In this document: positions 7,970-10,138 of the stretch, piece after piece
Position numbering within the stretch: the first letter of the stretch is position 1
Layout of the letters: every line of letters starts with the position of its first letter
Assembly (NCBI GenBank): GCA_016935035.1
Contig: JAFGRR010000650.1
Location: 1 to 10,138 of the forward strand
Direction: 5' to 3'
Origin: Phycisphaerae bacterium
GTDB lineage: Bacteria > Planctomycetota > Phycisphaerae > UBA1845 > Fen-1342
Length of the DNA: 10,138 nt
The notes under the pieces: model-generated
The model's database searches: none
What the model was told of the DNA's origin: nothing
What the model saw: only the letters and a program-made list of their open reading frames with translations
Made by a program: the position numbers and the translations under genes

Positions 7970-8809
7970 TCAGGCCAGCATCAGACGCAGGCCGGCGATC
8001 GCCAGCAGGACCTGAAACGCCACACGGAGTTGCCGCACGGGCAGTCGATGCGTGAGCCCGGCACCACGCCAGGCACCTAGCATCGCTCCCGGCGCCAGGC
8101 ATGCGGCCAACAGGAATCCCGGCCAGGCCCCGTCTTGCAGGGTTGTCATTCGCGAGATCGCAACGCTCTGCATGAGCGCCGTTGTGATTGAGACGGGCAG
8201 GATTACGACTGCGGAATTCGCGATAGCGTTTCGCAGCCGCACGCCCAACGCCATTCTCTGGGCCGGAACCGCCCACACGCCGCCCCCGATGCCCAATAGC
8301 CCCGCGATCACTCCCGCCGGAAAACCCGCCAGCGGCCCATACACGCGTGCTCGCCATCCCACGGGGCAGTGGTCGCGTAAGCTTCGCTCGTCACCCGCCT
8401 GGGCCCAACTCTGGTACAGGTTCAGCGCCGCCACCAACTCGAGGAAGCCGCCGAAGATTCGGCGGAGCAACAGCGTCTGCTCCCGCACGAACAAGCTTGA
8501 TAGCGCCACTCCCAGCAGCACGCCGACCAACGCGAGCGGGATCATGCCGCGCGCAATGGACGGAACGATGGCCCCGGCCCGCCGGTGACGCATGATCGCG
8601 GGAACCGAGAGGACAGCCGATGTCGCGATGGCCCCGAGTTTGAACAGGTGGAATGATTCCGGCCCGAATTTCTGATCGCCGAGCACGAACCACATCGCCG
8701 GGATCATGACGATGCCGCCGCCCACGCCCAGCATCCCGCCCACCAGTCCGGCCCCGAGACCGATACCGAGCAGGGCAAGCACCAACTGGACTGTTAACCA
8801 CTCTGGCAT
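7970..8809 (-). CDS. TauE/SafE family membrane transporter (putative sulfite/organosulfonate exporter)
   Basis: A 279-residue, strongly hydrophobic inner-membrane protein. It has the duplicated TauE/SafE architecture: GGMLGVGGGIVMIP (24-37) in the first half and GLLGIGGGVWAVP (170-182) in the second, each followed by further hydrophobic helices. A more hydrophilic linker at about 135-157 separates the halves, giving roughly eight membrane segments and a normal family length. Members move sulfite, sulfoacetate or other small sulfur-containing or organic anions; the substrate here cannot be told from sequence. ATG 8809 is used because it puts the first helix at the N-terminus, although no good ribosome binding site precedes it. 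It diverges from a phosphatase gene and is followed in the same direction by rpsA, without sign of functional linkage. Confidence 0.88.
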   Translation of the reverse strand: MPEWLTVQLVLALLGIGLGAGLVGGMLGVGGGIVMIPAMWFVLGDQKFGPESFHLFKLGAIATSAVLSVPAIMRHRRAGAIVPSIARGMIPLALVGVLLGVALSSLFVREQTLLLRRIFGGFLELVAALNLYQSWAQAGDERSLRDHCPVGWRARVYGPLAGFPAGVIAGLLGIGGGVWAVPAQRMALGVRLRNAIANSAVVILPVSITTALMQSVAISRMTTLQDGAWPGFLLAACLAPGAMLGAWRGAGLTHRLPVRQLRVAFQVLLAIAGLRLMLA

Positions 8810-8873
8810 AGCGTGTCATCGTAGCTGTGTGCGGGGTTTCTGCAAACCGCGCCGCATCATCTGGTGATCGCGA

Positions 8874-8879
8874 TATGAT
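8874..8879 (+). promoter_or_regulatory. -10-like box upstream of the phosphatase gene
   Basis: TATGAT matches the sigma-70 -10 consensus at five of six bases in the 122-bp divergent gap. No acceptable -35 box lies 16-18 bp upstream. If used, transcription would begin near 8886, downstream of the alternative starts GTG 8827 and ATG 8875, which would support ATG 8932 as the true start. Confidence 0.3.
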
Positions 8880-8918
8880 CTCGCAAGGCGGTGCCGCGTT
8901 TCGACAAGCGGGTCGCCT

Positions 8919-8923
8919 GGGAG
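8919..8923 (+). promoter_or_regulatory. Ribosome binding site deciding the phosphatase start
   Basis: GGGAG lies eight bases before ATG 8932. The two earlier in-frame starts (GTG 8827, ATG 8875) have no comparable site. Confidence 0.7.
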
Positions 8924-8931
8924 CAATTGAT

Positions 8932-9522
8932 ATGGCTCGACGCCGCGTTCGCACGCTTGTCATGGTCTTGGCGCTGGTTGGCGTCGCAGGTCTGGGTTCC
9001 GGCTTGGCCTATCGCCTGGCGACGGACATGCCGAAGCGTTTCGGCGTGGTGACTGAGGGGCATCTGTACCGCAGCGGCGACGTGACGCCGACGCAGCTCG
9101 GCCGACTGAAGCAGCGCTACGGCGTTGGCCGTGTGATCTGTCTGCTCAACGCGGAGGCGCCCGAGACCATCGCCGAACGCGAGGCGGCACGAGGTCTGGG
9201 CATCGAGTGGCAGAATATCCCGTTGACCGGGGATGGCGCGAGCACACCTGAGGATCGGGTGGCGATCCTGACGTTGCTACTTGACGAGGCGGCGTCGCCG
9301 ACGCTGGTTCACTGTGCGGCCGGCGCGAATCGTACGGGGCTTGCCATCGGGCTTTACCGCATACATCACGATGGCTGGGACTATGAGCGGGTGTTGGCGG
9401 AAATGAAGGACTACGGCTTTGAGGATTTGCCGAAGCACGCCAATCTGCGCTCAGCACTGACCGAAGCTGCTACCGCTGCTCGCACGTCCTCGGCGCCGAC
9501 TGGTGCTGGGGCCGGGCCGTAG
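8932..9522 (+). CDS. Membrane-anchored tyrosine/dual-specificity protein phosphatase
   Basis: A 196-residue protein. ARRRVR at the N-terminus and a hydrophobic stretch at about residues 8-26 form a signal anchor or signal peptide, so the catalytic domain probably lies outside the cytoplasm. The rest is a compact Cys-based phosphatase domain. 'GHLYRSGDVTPTQL' is the usual opening, VICLLNAEAP follows, and HCAAGANRT carries the HCx5R active site (C128 nucleophile, R134). D101 in PLTGDG is a candidate general acid. Family members remove phosphate from Tyr, Ser/Thr or sometimes phosphoinositides; the substrate is unknown here. The last 20 or so residues are Ala/Thr/Gly-rich and look disordered. 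It diverges from the TauE/SafE gene and is convergent with the sigma factor gene. ATG 8932 is chosen for its ribosome binding site and membrane segment. Confidence 0.86.
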   Translation: MARRRVRTLVMVLALVGVAGLGSGLAYRLATDMPKRFGVVTEGHLYRSGDVTPTQLGRLKQRYGVGRVICLLNAEAPETIAEREAARGLGIEWQNIPLTGDGASTPEDRVAILTLLLDEAASPTLVHCAAGANRTGLAIGLYRIHHDGWDYERVLAEMKDYGFEDLPKHANLRSALTEAATAARTSSAPTGAGAGP

Positions 9523-9589
9523 GTGCAACTGGTTCGTGCAGTTATGAGTTCTCCCGTTCTTTGGAACTTGGCTGATTCGTATCTAGCCC

Positions 9590-9619
9590 GGGAACCTCGA
9601 CCTTGTGCTCGAGGTTCCC
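9590..9619. terminator. 11-bp perfect stem-loop between convergent genes
   Basis: GGGAACCTCGA (9590-9600) pairs perfectly with TCGAGGTTCCC (9609-9619) around an 8-base loop. It lies 67 bases after the phosphatase stop and 45 bases past the sigma factor stop. Neither strand shows a T-run after it, so it would be a non-canonical, possibly bidirectional, terminator. Nothing else is apparent in the 142-bp gap. Confidence 0.6.
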
Positions 9620-9664
9620 ATCAGGCGTCAGGGATAGATGTTTGTGGCGTAGCGACGACGCGGA

Positions 9665-10138
9665 TCAGGCGACGAGATCGCAGGGCTGCTGGCCGAAGCG
9701 TGCCCGCAACTGTTCGATGATCTCCGCGTGACGCTGGCAGACGCGCGATTCACTGACACCCAGCACCGCGCCGATCTCGGCCATGGTCAATCGCTCGTAG
9801 TAGTACAGGACGATGATTAAGCGATCCTGTTCCTTCAGACCACGGGTAAGGTGTTCGCGGATTAGTTCACGCTCGGTGTGCTGCGCGGGCCCGGGTTGGG
9901 GATCCGCGGGTACGAGTGAACCCACTCGGGTCTCGTCGCGACGATCCATGGTGGTCTCCAGCGGTACGCAGTGCGATGCCAGCACCGTTCTCTTCATCTT
10001 GACGAATTTGTGAATGGGCAAGCCCATTTCGTCGGCGAGTTCGTTAGCGGTCGGGCGACGTCCCTCGATGGCCTGGAAGTGGCCCTCGGCACTCGTCATC
10101 GCACGCTCGAAGTTCCGCCCGGAGCGGCCCAGCGGGTC
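9665..10138 (-). CDS. FliA/WhiG-type RNA polymerase sigma factor (5' end cut by window edge)
   Basis: The last 157 residues of a sigma-70 family protein, open to the right edge. Residues 1-13 of the visible part (DPLGRSGRNFERA) align with the end of region 2, where FliA proteins have DWVPRxVR. Region 3 follows with RRPTANELADEMGLP. Region 4 spans about 98-148, with RLIIVLYYYERLTMAEIG and the helix-turn-helix VLGVSESRVCQRHAEI that reads the -35 element. This layout resembles the FliA-like factors common in planctomycetes, which are not always tied to flagella. ATG 10099 is internal to the domain and not the true start. The W and P of the region 2.4 motif are replaced, so promoter preference may differ from classical FliA. 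No flagellar or anti-sigma gene is seen in the window. Confidence 0.88.
   Translation of the reverse strand, partial: DPLGRSGRNFERAMTSAEGHFQAIEGRRPTANELADEMGLPIHKFVKMKRTVLASHCVPLETTMDRRDETRVGSLVPADPQPGPAQHTERELIREHLTRGLKEQDRLIIVLYYYERLTMAEIGAVLGVSESRVCQRHAEIIEQLRARFGQQPCDLVA

Noticed and set aside
8831..8850. Imperfect inverted repeat GGTTT/AAACC in the divergent gap before the transporter
   Set aside because: Only a 5-bp stem, extendable just by bulging two bases. Too weak to call an operator.
8827..8931. Earlier starts (GTG 8827, ATG 8875) for the phosphatase
   Set aside because: They lack a ribosome binding site and would put 19-35 uncharacteristic residues before a normal charged signal anchor. 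A -10-like box overlaps this stretch.
9665..10099. Sigma factor gene starting at ATG 10099
   Set aside because: The 13 codons upstream to the window edge remain open and align with the end of sigma region 2, so this ATG is internal and the gene continues beyond the window.

Overview
The window reads as chromosomal DNA from a G+C-rich Gram-negative bacterium, most likely a member of Planctomycetota. Three genes support this: a FliA/WhiG-type sigma factor with the 'LYYYE.LTM.EIG..LG.SESRV' region 4 that I associate with planctomycetes, a GspG-like pseudopilin of the 'LLRNAIE.Y...FIAQLTQYTDA..YGPYL' pattern seen in that phylum, and a six-domain ribosomal protein S1 with a short Gly/Arg-rich tail. 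This placement is inference, since no database search was possible. I see no mobile elements, CRISPR arrays, tRNAs or rRNAs. No gene-free stretch exceeds 300 bases; the longest is about 230.

Layout. At 1-1125 (-) is UDP-glucose 6-dehydrogenase, cut by the left edge. Diverging from it across 154 bp is UDP-glucuronate decarboxylase (1280-2212, +). Together they convert UDP-glucose to UDP-glucuronate and then UDP-xylose, a nucleotide-sugar supply for cell-surface glycans. The 183 bp at 2213-2395 show no clear element except the ribosome binding site at their end. Next is a compact + strand signalling unit. An HD-GYP protein (2396-3697, TTG start) overlaps by ATGA a membrane protein with a GAF-like region and a degenerate GGDEF domain (3694-5181). 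A pseudopilin with an unusual prepilin processing site follows 90 bp later (5272-5799), after two predicted hairpins.

From 5800 to 5960 is a convergent gap with strong hairpins that probably end both the pilin and the rpsA transcripts. rpsA (5961-7736, -) starts without a recognisable Shine-Dalgarno sequence, and a possible promoter lies about 155-185 bp upstream of its start codon. Upstream of it is a TauE/SafE-type membrane transporter (7970-8809, -). Diverging from that is a membrane-anchored tyrosine/dual-specificity phosphatase (8932-9522, +). A perfect 11-bp stem-loop (9590-9619) separates the phosphatase from the 3' part of the sigma factor gene (9665 to the right edge, -).

How the parts may fit together: the best candidate for an interesting system is the c-di-GMP-type module (a probable HD-GYP hydrolase plus a membrane sensor that has probably lost diguanylate cyclase activity) followed by a lone pseudopilin. 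It suggests c-di-GMP control of a surface or secretion filament, but the functional link is inferred only from gene order. The other genes look like ordinary housekeeping or surface functions.
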